This document shows, in pieces, positions 13,399 to 13,684 of a DNA stretch of 13,684 nt. The DNA comes from an uncultured Roseburia sp. (GTDB lineage Bacteria; Bacillota; Clostridia; Lachnospirales; Lachnospiraceae). A program made the translations under genes and the position numbers. The notes below the pieces were generated by a model. That model was not told the DNA's origin and did no database searches. It saw nothing but the letters and a program-made list of their open reading frames with translations. The stretch lies in contig CAJTYI010000085.1 in the NCBI GenBank assembly GCA_910584215.1, positions 1 through 13,684 on the forward strand, read 5' to 3'. Positions within the stretch are counted from its first letter, which is position 1. Every line of letters starts with the position of its first letter.

Positions 13399-13684
13399 CC
13401 GACTGCACCGCATATTCCGCCTGGCCCCATAAATAATTATCCCCTTTCAAAAATGCATAGGTTATTAGCCACTGTTTGACTGAATAAATATTGCTATGTG
13501 TTGCATATTTATTCTATCGTAAACTTATAAAAACTTTTTCTTTTTCACAAGGTAAATGCGGCTATCCATCGTGATTTGGCGTCACAGTCTCTGATTTTTT
13601 CTGAATGGAGCAAATGCCAGAGGTTCTAAGCGTGCTTCTTTGGGGCATCGGGTGATGCGTCTTTTCAGTGTTTGACAATCCGCG
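13399..13684. other. Gene-free right end with an AT hairpin and an unidentified segment
   Basis: No coding frame here has a start with ribosome site and meaningful length. A perfect 10-bp inverted repeat, GAATAAATAT (13482-13491) and ATATTTATTC (13505-13514) around a 13-nt loop, lies in the AT-rich part. From about 13555 base composition becomes more GC-rich, and short frames are interrupted by stops in every direction (for example a 12-codon frame from ATG 13556). It could be the tail of a repeated intergenic element or degraded gene, or the leader of a gene beyond the edge. Confidence 0.45.

Overview
The window reads as low-to-mid-GC Firmicutes, most like a gut Clostridia of the Lachnospiraceae type. 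The grounds are the FabK-type type II fatty acid operon, a MarR/FabT-style operator, a ThiT-type ECF S-component, a DegV protein, a ROK glucokinase with a zinc motif, and sigma-A promoters with purine-rich Shine-Dalgarno sites. Species assignment is inference; no rRNA is present.

Region 1 (1-6375, minus strand) is a fatty acid synthesis operon read right to left: acpP, fabK, fabD, fabG, fabF, fabZ and a fused carboxyltransferase accDA that runs off the left edge. Genes are tightly packed or overlapping (acpP/fabK share one base; fabG starts inside fabD). Transcription should start from a near-perfect sigma-A promoter at 6347-6375. Just downstream lie three copies of TTTG[AC]NNNTCAAA at exactly 16-bp intervals, the expected FabT-type repressor boxes. 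The usual accB (between fabF and fabZ) and accC (between fabZ and accD) are absent; only spacers of 213 and 103 bp remain. fabH and fabT are also absent from the head of the operon.

Region 2 (6421-8363, plus strand) diverges from region 1 and carries a thiT-like thiamine transporter and a DegV/FakB-like fatty acid-binding gene. thiT has an unusually long leader (about 320 nt) with several perfect hairpins and no recognisable TPP riboswitch.

Region 3 (8360-13398, minus strand) is a second operon-like run: a TatD/amidohydrolase_2-like hydrolase with a TTG start and a good sigma-A promoter, a DJ-1/PfpI protein, a bifunctional class A penicillin-binding protein with a Gly/Gln/Pro-rich tail, and a ROK glucokinase. 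It meets degV tail to tail, both genes stopping in the same TTAA.

Region 4 (about 13400-13684) has no gene I can support. It holds an AT-rich hairpin and a more GC-rich terminal segment of unknown nature.

Functionally, regions 1 and 2 pair de novo fatty acid synthesis with a possible exogenous fatty acid carrier; region 3 links peptidoglycan synthesis with hexose phosphorylation. No mobile element, CRISPR array, tRNA or rRNA was seen.
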